A stretch of 64,000 nt of DNA, from assembly GCF_019393635.1 (NCBI RefSeq), contig NC_057866.1, positions 9,868,223 through 9,932,222 on the forward strand, in the 5' to 3' direction. Positions 33,240 to 45,614 of the stretch are shown piece by piece. The translations under genes were made by a program, and so were the position numbers. The notes under the pieces were generated by a model that did no database searches, had not been told where the DNA came from, and saw nothing but the letters and a program-made list of their open reading frames with translations. The DNA is from Dromiciops gliroides (taxonomy: Eukaryota > Chordata > Mammalia > Microbiotheria > Microbiotheriidae). The first letter of the stretch is position 1; every line of letters starts with the position of its first letter.

Positions 33240-35290
33240 GTTAGCCCTGAATTATGCTCTTCATCCACTGCCTTCACCCCTACCCTGATGTTATGGACTT
33301 AAGTTAGAGCAAAGCATTAAACCGTGCTAACTGGATCCACTACACATTTGTGTGATATTATCTGAACTGGGGCTGCAGTGCTTCAAGGAAATTCTTTTAC
33401 ACCTCCATCATTGACTCCATAGCCTACTCTCCACAGCAGCTTTTCCAAACCTTTCCATCCCTCCTTACATCTTCCATGCTGCCCTCCCCCCCAGCCCAGC
33501 TAAGAACCTTGCTTCATATTTCCCTACAAAAAGTGAGGCCATTTCTCAAGAGCTTCCTCTTCTGCCCTCCTCCTCAACTCATCTCCCAAATGCCCTTTGC
33601 CGGTATCTTCACTTTCATTCCTGTCTTACACAATGAGTCTGCCTTCTCCTTGTCAAAGCAAACTCCTTTAAGTGCACAACTGATCCCATTTCATCTCCTC
33701 TTCTCCAATGGAGTCCCTCCCCTATCACGTTGACTCTCTCCCACATGTTCAATCTCTCTGTGTCTATAGGCTGCTTCTGTACTGCTGACAAACCTGCCTA
33801 TGTCTCCCTCCTGTTTGAAAACCCCTTACTGGCCCCCTCCATCCCTACTAGCTATATTCCCATTGCTCTCCTCCCTTTTGTGAGAAACTCCTCGAGAAGG
33901 CTGCCTGGAGCAGCTGCCTCAACGTCCTTTCCTCTCACTTTCTTCTCCACTCTCTGCAGTGTGATTTAGCAGAAACTGCTCTCTCCAAAGTGACCTTTCA
34001 CCTCAGAGTTGTCAAATCAAATCGCTTTTTCTCAGACTTCATCCTTCTCAACCTTCCTGCAGCCTCTGACATTAATAACCACCATCCTCTTCTTGACATT
34101 AATAACCAGCCTCTGACATTAATAACCATCCTCTTCTTGATACTCTGCTATATCTAGGTTTGGGGGACAATTTTGTCCTGGTTCTCCACCCACCCGTCTG
34201 ACTGCTCCTTCACATTCTTCTTTTCTGGTTCTTCATTCAGGTCACTCCCCATAGCCAGAGGTTTCCCCCAGGGCTCCAGTCTGGGCCCTCTTCTCCCTCT
34301 ATACTTCCCAATTAATGATCTTATCAGCTCCTATGAAATCACTCATCATCTATGCTGATGATTTTCAGGTTTATTTGTCCAGATCTAACCTCTCCACTGA
34401 CCTCCAGTCTCACATCTCCAACTGCCTATTGGACATGGCCAACCGGACGTTCTGGAGATGTCTTAAACTCGCCATGTAATTCATTATGTACCTTTCCTCC
34501 AAAACCCCACAACACTCCTCCCTTCCTACCTTCCCTAGGACTCCTGAGTGGGCACCATGAGCCCAGTCACCCAGGCTCACAACCTTATTTTTATTCACCA
34601 CTTCTCAGTCTCGCTCACCACAGCTCTACTATATCCAATTCATTGGAAAGGTCTGATGTTACTTTCATATAATCTCTTATATATGCCCCCCTTCTGCCCT
34701 CTGACACAGCTACCACCCAGATTCTTGCCTTCATCAATTCATCCCTGGATCACTGCAATAGAAGGCTGATTGGTCTGCCTGCTTTAGGCTTCTCCCTATA
34801 CATCCTCCACTCTGCTGCCAATGGGATCTTCCTAAAGCACAGCTCTGGCACCTGGGCAGTAAATTCCAGTGGCTTCATTTCATCTGCAAGATCAAACATA
34901 AATTCTGCTGTTTGGGATTTAAAGGTCTTTATCTAACCCAGGTCTCCTTGCTCTTCCTGGTACAAGAAACTTCACTTGCCTACTCCAGGCATTTCCTCTA
35001 TCTCCTGTGGCTGGAACTTGCTCTCTCCTCTCCTCTGCCTCCTGGCTCCCCTGGGTTCTTTCAAGCCTCCACCAAATCCCACAGGAAACCTTCCCTGACC
35101 CCCTTAATTTCTGTGTCTTCCCTCTGTTGATTATTTCCAATTTATCCTGTACATAATTCATTTCTACATAGGTCTTTAGACTCTGAGATCCTCAAGATTA
35201 GGGGCTGACTTTTGCTTTTCTTTTTTCCCTAGCATCGAACACACTTCCTGGCACATAGTAAGCACTCAAATGTTTCTGGACTGACTGACA
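33240..35290 (+). mobile_element. L2-like LINE relic with reverse transcriptase remnants
   Basis: Short frames carry RGFPQGSSLGPLL (34173-34358), the Q-G-S-x-L-G-P box of CR1/L2 reverse transcriptases, followed by a degenerate A-D-D region near 34350. The 3' end has the L2-style CTGGCACATAGTAAGCACTC near 35248. Many frame breaks; inactive. It fills the intergenic space between the two SLC22 genes. Confidence 0.75.
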
Positions 35291-35329
35291 GCAAAACAGA
35301 TAGAAGAACTCTCTTTTCACCTTGATTTT

Positions 35330-35740
35330 TGTACCTCAAACCAGAGAGAGGGCATTACAGGTGCAAGCAGGGATCTCTGACAGGTTAGCCCTCTGTCAAG
35401 CTGAAGATGGGGCTGGAGACCAAAATATTCAAGGATCAGCAGCAGAATTGGACTCTCTTCTGATAAGTTCCAGCCTTTCTGCAGTTAATCACTGAAGCAG
35501 AGCTTCTCTTCCAATAAGCCGGCTCCCACTCAGTCCAGAAGCCTTCCTGCTGCCTCCTCCCCAAAGGGCTGCTTTGCAGCTGGTCTCCAGTCAGTGCCCC
35601 CTGGTGGCCAGTCATTCATCAGTGAGGCTGGTGAATTTGTACAGTCCTCCCTGACTTAAATCCAATTCACTGCAAATCCTGACATCACCTCCAGACCTCA
35701 TGGTCCTCTTTGAGAACAAAGGACAAACAATAACCAACAT
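35330..35740 (+). mobile_element. RTE-type SINE fragment
   Basis: Ends with GGTCCTCTTTGAGAACAAAG followed by GACAAACAATAAC, a tail I recall from marsupial RTE-mobilised SINEs. The front is not clear. Confidence 0.5.
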
Positions 35741-37699
35741 TCTTCAAGTAAGAGCTACCCCACTGGGGACCCAAGTGGCAAGCTTCAGTTGGGTAATGCA
35801 GCTTCCTCTTCCTCTCCCCCTCCCTCATGTTCTTCTGTCCATATAAAGAGTCATACCCAAACCTGTGAGTGTTCTGCCCAAAAGAATATACATTGTTGGT
35901 GGAGCCAAGATGGTGGAGGAAAGATATTAAACACACAGAGCTCCTGACAAAATTACCCCTGAAATAGCAATAAAACAACCCCTGGAGTGGCAAAACCCAC
36001 AAAAAGACACTGATATTATTTTCTAAATTAAAGGGGTCCATACTGGGCTGTGAGAAGAATCCAACCCCCAATTGCAACGACACAGACCCCAAACATGCTG
36101 TGCAAAGGGAATTTACCCCCGGCCTCTGAATCAGCTGCAGCACTGGCATCTTCTGGAACTAAGCTTACAGTCAGGTGAGAGGACTGAATGGCTGGCCCGG
36201 GGAGGGGGATGGTGGAAAACACAGGGGAGTCTGTGGGACCTGAGGAGGAGTTTGGATATCCTACCCTAGCAGGGAACCAGGAAGAAATCTTGAGTGGCAG
36301 GAGGCCCAGGTGGGGGAAGGGTGCAGGCTCTTCAAAGCTAAAAACTATCACAGCACTCTGCTGGTTGGTTAACTAGAAAGTTGGATTGAGGTTACCTTCA
36401 GACCAGAGAACAGGCCAGGTGAGATAAAAACCTGCCCTCCCTCAAACCAAAACACCTGGGACCTGCTAAAGTTTGACACAGTATAGCCTGCAAGTAGGGC
36501 CCCACCATAAGAGGGAGCTAAAAGTCAAGTAAAAAATGGCAAAATGAGCAAGCAAAGAAAGTTGAGAACAATAGAAAGTTTATTTAGCAACAAGGAAGAT
36601 CAAGGTGCACCCTCAGAAGAGGATAACAACCTCAAGGCCCCTACATCCAAAGCTTCCAAGAAAAATATGAATTGGTCTCAGGCCATGGAAGTGCTCAATA
36701 GGGACTTTGAAGAGAAAGTAGGAGAGATAGGAGGAAGACTTAGAGAGGTAGAGGAAAGAATGGAAAGAAATGAGAGCAATGCAGGAGAGCAAGGAGAAAA
36801 AAATCAACAGCCAAATGGAAAAGGAGATAAAAAAGCTGTCTGACGAAAATTGTTGCCTAAGAACTAGGATTGAACAAATAGAATCTAGTGAATTTATGAG
36901 AAACCAAGACATAGTAAAGCAAATCCAAATTAATTTTTTTAAAATAGAGGACAATATGAAATACCTCCTTGGAAAAACAACTGACCTGGAAAATAGATCC
37001 AGGAGAGATAATTTGAAAATCATTGGACTACCTGAAAACCATGACCAAAGTAAGAGCTTAGACACTATCTTCCAAGAAATTGTCAAGGAAAATCGCCCTG
37101 ATATTCTAGAAGCAGAAAGCAAAATAAAAATTGAAAGAATCCACTGATCACCTCCTGAAAGAGATCCCAAAAGGAAAACCTCCAAGAATATTATAGCCAA
37201 ATTCCAGAGCTCCCAGGTCAAGGAGAAAATATTACAAGCAGCTCGAAAAAATGAATTCAAATACTGTGGGGCTCCAATAAGGATAAAACAAGATGTAGCA
37301 GCATCTACATTAAAGGACCAGAGGGCATGGAATATGATATTCCAGAGGGCAAAGGAACTGGGACTACAGCCAAGAATCATGTACCCAGCAAAACTGATTA
37401 TAATCTTTCAGAGGAAAAAATGGGACTTCAATGAAAAAGAGGACTTTCAGGCATTTGTGATGAAAAGACCTGAACTGAATAGAAAATTTGACTTTCAAAT
37501 ACAGGACCCCGGAAAAGCATAAAAAGGTAAATAGGAAAAAGACTTCATGAGGGACATTAAAAGATCAAACTGTTTACATTCCTACATGGGAAGATAATAC
37601 TTCAAACTCATAAGAACTTTCTCAGTAAGGAATTCACAGAAGACACAGGTCTGAACTGAATATGAAGGGATGACATCTGTAAAGCATTTGTTTTGTTCT

Positions 37700-37806
37700 T
37701 TGTGGGGCAAACAGGGTGGGGTGTCTTATGTCTGGGGCTGGATTTGGGCTTGGGGCCTCCTGGTTGCAGGGCTGGTGTTTTGTCCACTGTGCCACCTAAC
37801 TAACCC
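37700..37806 (-). mobile_element. Degraded tRNA-derived SINE
   Basis: Reverse, diverged copy; recognisable GCTGGTGTTTTGTCCACTG and CCACCTAACT. Inside the HAL1-like element. Confidence 0.6.
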
Positions 37807-38550
37807 ATGATGACATCTTTAAAATAGGGTTGAAGGGTAGGAGGAATAGACTGGGGGAGGGGAAAGGGGAGAAATAGTCTGAGGAGAGGTAGTTCACATG
37901 AAGGAAACAAGAAAAAAGCTTATGGAGGGAAAGGGAAGAGGGGGAAGGAATGGGGTAGTGAGTGAACCTTAATATCATCAGAATTGGCTCAAAGAGGGGC
38001 AAACATACATACTCAAGTGGGTATAGTAATATATTTTTGCCCTGAGGGAAAGTGGGAGGGCAGGGAAATGGGGGGTGGGGGAAGAAGAAGGGAAGGAGAG
38101 AAGGGCAGATTGGGGGAGAAAGCAGTAAAAAGCAAAACACTTTTGAGGAAGGTGAAGAAGTTCTGCATAACAGCACAAGTATGACATATTGAATTGCTTG
38201 ATTTCATAGGGAGGGTTAAGGAGGGAGGGAGGAAGAACAATTTAGAACACAGAATTAGCTCAAAGACCTTAATCTTATCAGAGTGGGCTCAAGGAGGGAA
38301 TAACATTCACACCCAATTGGAAGGAGTAATCTATTTAACCCTGCAGGAAAGTAGTAGAGGAAGAGGATAAGGAGGAAAGGGTAAAAAAAGGGAGTGCAGA
38401 GTGGGGGAGGGGACAGTCAGAAGTAAAACACTTTCGAGGAGGAATAGGGTAAAAAAGAAGACAGAAAATAGAATAAATATCATGGGAAGGGAATAGGATG
38501 GAGGCAAATAGTTATGATGATTGATTATAATGGCAAAATGTATGGCACCA

Positions 38551-38708
38551 GGGGCAGCTAGGTGGCGCAGTGGATAGAGCACCGGCCCTGGAGTCAGGAG
38601 TACCTGAGTTCAAATCTGGCCTCAGACACTTAACACTTACTAGCTGTGTGACCCTGGGCAAGTCACTTAACCTCAATTGCCTCACTAAAAAAAAAAAAAA
38701 AAAAAAAA
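38551..38708 (+). mobile_element. tRNA-derived marsupial SINE
   Basis: Nearly consensus copy with a long A tail, in the 3' UTR of the HAL1-like element. Confidence 0.95.
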
Positions 38709-38792
38709 GCTTATTTTAAAAAAATGTATGGCACCTACTTTGCTGGGCTATTATGAAGAAAATTCTTTGTCAAGTTTAAGATACTATACACA

Positions 38793-38940
38793 GGGGGCAG
38801 CTGGGTGGTGCAGTGGATAGAGCACCAGCCCTGGATTCAGGAGGACCTGAGTTCAAATCCGGCCTCAGACACTGAACACTTACTAGCTGTGTGACCCTGG
38901 GCAAGTCACTTAACCCCCATTGCCTCACACACACACAAAA
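38793..38940 (+). mobile_element. tRNA-derived marsupial SINE
   Basis: Target duplication AGATACTATA; short CA run before the A tail. Confidence 0.95.
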
Positions 38941-39710
38941 AGATACTATATACAGGTTATGATGAACAAGATACTATCAGAAAAACCTGGAAAGACCTAC
39001 ATGAACTGAAGCCGAGTAAAATATACTGTATACAAAATAACAGCAATAGTGTAAGATGATCTGCCGGGAAGCATGTGGTTATTTTCAGTAAGGCAATGGT
39101 CCAATATAACCCTGAAGGACTTATGAAAATTGCAACCCATCTACAGAGGAAGACCTGATGGTATCTGAAAACAGAGGGAAACACTTTTTTTCTTTCTTTT
39201 TCTTTGAAAATTCCTTAATCTGAAGTTTTGTTTTTTAACTGTTTTGTCTCACAGCTTAGCTAATGTGGGTGTATTTTCCATGACTACTCATGTATAACTT
39301 ATTTTGAATTGCTTGAGTTCTTGTTGATGAGGGTTGGCAATGGAGGGAGGAAGAGAAGTTGGAACACAAAGTCTTTAAAAATTGATGTCAAAATTGGTTT
39401 TTACATGTATTTTGGAAAATAAAATTCTATATTTTATTTAAAAAAAGAAGAAGAGGCTTGACCTACTTGCAGCTAACTTAACATAGCACAATCCTTTTAG
39501 ATGAAGAGGTGCCTGGACCTGTTTCTATCATCCAGAGATCCAAATTGAGAAGTTTGGCTGTAAGTTCTTTAGCACTTTCAGAAGAACTTGGAGATGATTA
39601 GACAAATCAGAATTCCCTAATATTTAGAGCTCTCTGGAACTTGACAGTTCTCCACCTTACCAGGATTGCTTTGTACAGAAACACTTTTCTTTATACCTTT
39701 AAGAATTTCT

Positions 39711-39853
39711 GGGGGCGGCTAGGTGGCACAGTGGATAGAGCACCAGCCCTGGATTCAGGAGGACCTGAGTTCAAATTCGGCCTCAGACCTTGACACTTAC
39801 TAGCTGTGTGACCCTGGGCAAGTCACTTAATCCCCATTGCCCTGCCAAAAAAA
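39711..39853 (+). mobile_element. tRNA-derived marsupial SINE
   Basis: Target duplication AGAATTTCTGG. Confidence 0.95.
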
Positions 39854-40349
39854 GAATTTCTGGGAGTGAAAAAGTGCTTCCTTGACCCAAGAGCAGAAGA
39901 GGCTTTGCCCAGAAGGAGAGCAAATTGTCAATAAGTAGCTTTGTGCAGGACAGATTTTTTCCTGCAGTCCAGAGTGATAACTGGGCCAAAGCACACACAT
40001 TTCCCCACTCAGATGTCCCCCAGCTCATGTCTATAAGTATGTACACACTGTCCCCCACTGTGTGAATTGGTGGGACGATGTGATCGGGTTTATGGGTAGA
40101 CTTTAATGTTCTGATTATTCCTGTATTTACCTTATGCAGGATAATTGTGATCTTGTAATTATCCTTGCTCTCCCATTATCAGTAAATAAATGTCTTCTTT
40201 TTAAAAACTAGTGGTGTCCATACATTAAGTTCAAAATGGATATATGACTTAGGCATAAAGGGTGACGTGGTAAGCAAATTAGCAGAGCATGAAAGAAATC
40301 ACTTGTCAGATCCATGGACAGAGGAAGGATTTGTGAAAGCGGATACCTT

Positions 40350-40512
40350 GGGGCAGCTAGGTGGCGCAGTAGATAGAGCACCGGCCCTGGAGTCAGGAGG
40401 ACCTGAGTTCAAATCTGGCCTCAGACCCTTGACACTTACTAGCTGTGTGACCCTGAGCAAGTCACTTAACCCCAATTGCCTCACCAAAAAAAAAAGAAAA
40501 AAGAAAAAAAGA
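40350..40512 (+). mobile_element. tRNA-derived marsupial SINE
   Basis: Near-identical flanks GCGGATACCTTG and GTGGATACCTTG. Confidence 0.95.
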
Positions 40513-41466
40513 AAGTGGATACCTTGATTTGCCTGTGTCCCCCAATTATCCAGGTAACAAGAAGAACTGTATGAGGATTGGCTGCACTAGCTGAGATACC
40601 AACAATCCTTTGTGGTGACTGAGAGTAAACCTAGATGAACATTCAGAAAATCAGCAAGTCTGAAGCCAATTTAGCTCATACCAACTTTGAAGCAGACACT
40701 AAGCCATGTGGTGGTTTATGGACCTTTAAGACATCCCTATCTTCAAAGACTTACCTGACGGCAGGTTAGGAGACTATGGATATATCTAGTTTATTGTCTT
40801 TTTGAAGACAACCCTACCTCCAGCAACTCCCCTAACTTTGGTTATGGGGCTCTCAGAATTATCCTGTTTTTGAAGTTTCCTTATCAAGCCTTCAACTAAG
40901 AATTGCTGATCACCAAGGATGCCTTCTGATTTGTGTATCAAAGGCCACATCCTTGACACCTGGAATTCCTCACACCTCCTCTCCTTAGGAATGGGGGCTT
41001 CTTTCCCTCCAAATTCCTCACCTTCCTTTGTTTAAAAGGTATATAATGTTTCTACTTTTTTGTTTTTGTTTTTTCTTTTTTGAGGTTTCCCCTTTTGTTC
41101 TGATTCTTCTTTCACAACATGATAATGCAGAAATATGAAAATGAATGAATGGATGAATGAATGAGTGAATGGATGGATGGATGAATAAGAAAATAAATAA
41201 ATAAATAAAAGGTATAGAAACTCTCCCCATCCATTACCTGGCATCTTATTTAGCACAGGCTGGATAGTGTCCATGTGCATGTTACTTGGTTTTTTCCTTC
41301 CCTGCTGAATGGAACCTTTCTTTAATTTCACAGGCATCTTCTTCCTCTCGTTTCCTTCTCTTTAGGGAAAGGGGGAATTTAAATCTTGAGAACTGGCTTT
41401 GGAATTCTTCAGTCAACTTCCCCTTTGGGGGAGAGATCTAAATTCCCTCAAAAGAGAGTATTTGCT
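40513..41466. other. Intergenic stretch, nothing recognised except simple repeats
   Basis: Holds an AATG/GATG/AAAT simple repeat at about 41138-41211. I saw no exon or known element in the rest. Confidence 0.4.
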
Positions 41467-41615
41467 GGGGCAGCTAGGTGGCCCAGTGGATAGAGCACTG
41501 GCCCTGGATTCAGGAGGACCTGAGTTCAAATTTGAACTCAGACACTTGACACTTACTAGCTGTGTGACCCTGGGCAAGTCACTTAACCCTCGTTGCCCTG
41601 CCCCACCCCCCAAAA
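41467..41615 (+). mobile_element. tRNA-derived marsupial SINE
   Basis: Full-length, with a C-rich stretch replacing part of the A tail. Confidence 0.93.
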
Positions 41616-41744
41616 GAGTTAATGACATCATAACTGTGGATGTCTGATTTGTGTAGTTAAGAAGCACAGTGGAGGGTCAAGATCTACAATGATGAAAAAT
41701 AGGAGTGTATACACACATACACACATATTCAGATACACAACATG

Positions 41745-41995
41745 ATATTTTTCAGTCTTTTCTGGCCCTTCATGGCCTCATCTGGGGTTTTCTTGCCAAA
41801 GATACCGGAGTGGTTTGCCATTTACTTCTCCAGCTCATTTTACAAATGAAGTAAAATGAGACAAACAGGATGAAGTGACTTGCCCACGGTCACATAGCTA
41901 GGAAGTGTCTGAGGCCAAATTTTAAACTCAGGGAGATGAGTCTTCTTGACTTCGCAGTCTCTGCTCTCCCTGTGCTTTGGCGCCACCTAGTGGCC
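41745..41995 (-). mobile_element. RTE-tailed CORE-type SINE (MAR1-like)
   Basis: Reverse copy with ACCGGAGTGGTTTGCCATTT and CAGCTCATTTTACAAATG. Confidence 0.85.
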
Positions 41996-42061
41996 CTATA
42001 CTCATTTTCGGTAATGCCTAAAATACTGACGGCTTACTTAAGTTGTAACCTTCTAGTGGTA

Positions 42062-42177
42062 GGCAGTTAGGTGGCACACTGTATATAGAGTACTAGCTGT
42101 GAAGTTTGGAGAACCTCAGACACTAGCTGTGTAACCCTGGGCAAGTCACTTAACCATCATTGTCCTGCAAAAAAATA
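42062..42177 (+). mobile_element. Degraded tRNA-derived SINE
   Basis: Shortened body; GGCAGTTAGGTGGCACACTG and CTGGGCAAGTCACTTAACC recognised. Confidence 0.85.
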
Positions 42178-42597
42178 AGAATGACAGATAGACAACAGCC
42201 TTTTGGTGGTGGAGTTTGTAGCCTAGAGAAAGGGCCTCCCAAAGTTTTCAGGCTTAGACCACTGGCATGAAGGTGAAGTTAGGCCGTCTTGAACTGGAAT
42301 TGTGCCCCAGTAGCTTCCAAATGTCAAGGCCTCCCTAGTCATTACTTGGCCATCCCCTAAATGATCTTGGGAGCCTGGTCATTCCAAAAGAGTAATGGCA
42401 TCAGCAGCAGTCATGGCTAGAACTATTTCCATCTAGATTTTACCCCTTTGGATCCAAGAATTTAAATTCCTTATCATTTTAGTAAAACATTGGCCCAGTG
42501 GCAGAGGGTATACAGAGATAGAGATGAAACAGTTCCTGCCTTCAATGAACTTTCATTGTATCGGGGGAGGGGAGGTGACAACATGTATGTATATAAG

Positions 42598-43536
42598 TGT
42601 TATGGGCCCAGGCCACCCCAGAAGTTCTCTGGGGCACATCAAAGAACCTTCTCCCTGAGAAACTAAACCAAAGGACAGACACACCTAAAGAGATAAGTGG
42701 AACCGGACCATGACTGAGCTAGCTCCAGAACCCCCACCCTTTATTCCAGTCTCCCTCACCCCTGGGGAGATAAGATTAGGTGTGGCTGCTGCCTTTGTGG
42801 CCTGAGGAGCAGAGAGATGGCTTGAGAGATCTGCAGCCACCCCTCACCCAACTCCTCCAGCCACCACCAGAGGTCCTCCCTGAATAGGGGAACTTTCCAC
42901 AGTCAGATGGTCACCTCGTCAGACCACCATCTGACCTCTATAAAAGTTATCTGCCTGTCTCCTGCTTGAAGAGATTGGTATCTCAGAGCTACACTCTGTG
43001 CCATGCCTTTCTCCCCCATGAGAAGAAGTCCAAGGATTTCTCTCTCTTGGTTTCCCTTCCTCAGCCCTAAATAAACCATTACGTTATTCTCTTGGTTTTG
43101 TGTGCTAGAGGGTGTAATTCTTTAAAGAGGAATTCCTAAGGACCTCAAACCCCAACCCCTATCCCAAACCCCCTACCCTATTTTCCCCATGACAGAACCA
43201 TGCCTCTGTGCCATGCCTTCTCCCCATGAGAAGTCCAAGGACTTCTCTCTTGATTTCTTTTCCCTAGCACTTAAATAAAATATTATTTTACTCTAATTGG
43301 TTTGTGTGCAAGAGGGTGTAATTCTTTTTTTTTTTCAGGGCAATGAGGGTTAAGTGACTTGCCCAGGGTCACACAGCTAGTATCAAATATCTGAGACTGA
43401 ATTTGAACTCAGGTTCTCCTGAATCCAGGGCCAGTGCTTTATCTACTGTGCCACCTAGCTGCTCTGGGTGTAATTCTTTAAAGAGGCATTCCTAAAAACC
43501 CCTACCCCACCCCCACCCCCAACTTCCCCCATAACA
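42598..43536 (+). mobile_element. Solo LTR (fossil) with internal duplication and a nested SINE
   Basis: Starts TGTTATGGG and ends CCCATAACA, a perfect inverted end repeat. A TATAAAAG box lies near 42940 and AATAAA near 43070. The R/U5-like part is present twice (about 42990-43194 and 43199-43536), the second copy carrying a reverse SINE flanked by GGTGTAATTCT. No coding region. Class uncertain, since no clean target duplication was seen. Confidence 0.8.
43325..43464 (-). mobile_element. tRNA-derived marsupial SINE in LTR
   Basis: Target duplication GGTGTAATTCT on both sides; younger than the LTR that holds it. Confidence 0.93.
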
Positions 43537-43539
43537 AAT

Positions 43540-44100
43540 AGAAAAAGGGAGGCTAAAGATTAAACAGAAGAGGAAATGATTGAAGGTTCAGTCTGCAGGA
43601 TAAAACAGGAGGGTCCGCAATAAAGTAAGCATGTAGAAATGATGGCTTGGGCAAGAGGGGTCACCTCATTATCAGTTATTGGAGGGAAAGAGGAGAGAAG
43701 AAGGAATAATGTCAAGGAGTTTCAAGGTAAAAAGAAGGGCATAGGGGTCTCACAGCAAAGAACTTCAATGTTCACAGCAAGAGATGGAGTACTGAGCTAA
43801 GAGGGTGAGGAAGGAAGAGATGAGGGAGGCTGTAGGAGGCAAGAGAAAGTGTACCAGGTTCTGTAAGGAGGGAGAGAGAGAATCGATTTGGGCCTAACAG
43901 GTTGTATAACATGAATTTGTAATGGACCAAGTCACCATGTTTTAGTGATTTTCTCAAGCTCTGTTAAGCACATGAATAAACCATAGGAAAAAAGGAGGCA
44001 GATGTTGGGAATAATCCAGGTCTGGGGTTTTGCAAGACATAGATAGTAACAGGACAAGGAAGCAAGGGAGTGAATGACTAACACAGAACAGTGTAGCCTT
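43540..44100 (-). mobile_element. L2-like LINE relic, antisense
   Basis: The reverse strand shows pyrimidine-rich text with a CATTACAAATTCATGTTATAC block like those near 30680 and 33335. Weak call. Confidence 0.4.
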
Positions 44101-44138
44101 GAACTGGTTAAATAAAGGGTTAAGACAGGGAAGGGACA

Positions 44139-44272
44139 GGCAGCTAGGTGGCACAGTGGATAAAGCACTGGCCCTGGATTCAGAAGGACCTGAGTTCAAA
44201 TCTGACCTCAAACACTTGAAATTTACTAGATGTGTAACCCTGAGCAAGTCACTTAACCCTCATTGCCCCACA

Positions 44273-44334
<62 letters not shown>
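44139..44334 (+). mobile_element. tRNA-derived SINE followed by (GA)n
   Basis: SINE body to about 44278, then some 28 GA units that seem to have grown from its tail. Confidence 0.93.
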
Positions 44335-44337
<3 letters not shown>

Positions 44338-44819
44338 TGAAAGAGAAGTCAGAGACAGGGCAATGGCCTGGGAAAATACTGGGGATGGGGTAGGAGGGGT
44401 GAAGGTCATGTTGAGAATGAAGAACCAGCTGAGGAGGAAAGAAGGGTAAGCTGGAGAATGACAGGAGGTTATGGTCAAATAAAGGAATGTGAGAGAGCTC
44501 TCACATAAATCAAGAGATCAAGGAACTAGAATACTTCTGGGTGATAGTGAGATACAAGATGTAACTATCCCTTTGTGCAGTGGGAGCAGGTCCTGGGATT
44601 TAAGGAGCCCAAGGAATTGGGGAGTAAAGGTGTTGGAGGGAGAGGAATCGGGCAGAAGAGGAAGACTATGGGAAAGACCTTAGAGGCTGTCTTATCCAAT
44701 AGCTTCCTTTTACAAAGGGGAAAACTGAGGCGGAAAGAAGCTAAATGACTTGCCCAGGGGCATACAGGTGAAAAGTAACAATAATGAAATTTTACCATGC
44801 AGTGATTTAATCTTTTTAG
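44335..44819. other. Intergenic, mostly unassigned
   Basis: A purine-rich stretch of unknown origin and a short MIR-like piece on the minus strand (44690-44770). Confidence 0.35.
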
Positions 44820-45055
44820 TAGTGTTGCATTCTCAGAAGTGGAAAGAGGTCTCCCCAATTCAGGAATTTATGCTGATTCCCCAAGAATCTGGTGTCCATA
44901 AGTTTGTTTTGTTGGTAGAGGCTGCTCCTTACCTTGCTTTCTGTTTCCATCTCTTATTTGAGGACAGGACTGGCTTCCCAAGCCAGGCAGATATCATCAA
45001 AGGGAAAACCACAGACTGCCTCAGCATCTGGCATCAGATGTCTTATAATTGTCTA
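44820..45055 (-). other. 3' flank of gene B conserved with gene A 3' flank
   Basis: Reverse complement of this stretch aligns with 29240-29480. The spacing after the stop codon is similar in both genes once the SINE at 45101 is discounted. Confidence 0.75.
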
Positions 45056-45100
45056 AGTGGAATTTGCCAAAGAAATCTTTGTTAAGATGTTTGGGCATTT

Positions 45101-45261
45101 GGGGCAGCTAGGTGGCGCAGTGGATAGAGCACCGGCCCTGGAGTCAGGAGTACCTGAGTTCAAATTCGGCCTCAGACACTTAACACTTACTAGATGTGTG
45201 ACCGTGGGCAAGTCACTTTACCCCAATTGCCTCACCAAAAAAAAAAAAAAAAAAAAAAAAA
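45101..45261 (+). mobile_element. tRNA-derived marsupial SINE
   Basis: Target duplication AGATGTTTGGGCATTT on both sides. It is inserted in the 3' flank of gene B and absent at the matching place after gene A, so it is younger than the duplication. Confidence 0.96.
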
Positions 45262-45614
45262 GATGTTTGGGCATTTACCAAGCTATTGAATAACATGAGA
45301 CAGTATAAGGGAGGCAACTCCCAGAAGGCAACACTTCTTTACACAGCTAAGGGTAGGGAAGAGGAATCATTGTATTTCTCTTCATTTTAATTGGTCTCAT
45401 TTTGAAATGTGGTGTTTAACATTTCAGATTATTTCATTAATTGATTGGATTGCCGAGAAATTAGACCAGTCCATCTAGTTCCATACTCTCAGTGGCCAGT
45501 GACCAGTCTCAATCAGGAGAGGTTAGATCTGACTTCAAAACAAAAAAATATAATGAAGCTTGGCCCAGAGGTTGGAATTCTTCAGAAGTATAGACCGGGG
45601 TCTTTAAGAAAGCA

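Larger units (their letters stand above)
35897..39441 (+). mobile_element. HAL1-like element (L1 ORF1 without ORF2), with nested SINEs
   Basis: Starts with a GGAGCCAAGATGGTGGAGG promoter-like 5' end. ORF1 begins at ATG 36544: frames 36544-36843, 36770-37147 and 37334-37522 carry in order a charged coiled-coil region, RRDNLKIIGLPE (L1 ORF1p RNA-binding fold) and the C-terminal domain (YPAKLIIIF, then WDFNEKEDF). These frames are shifted against each other, so ORF1 is broken. No reverse transcriptase follows: the 3' UTR begins at once and ends near 39441 after AATAAAATTCT. ORF1-only L1 derivatives are known as HAL1. SINEs lie at 38551 and 38793. Confidence 0.85.

Noticed and set aside
36613-37380. 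Long antisense frame of 255 codons
   Set aside because: It is the shadow of the HAL1-like ORF1 region on the plus strand and has no independent motif.
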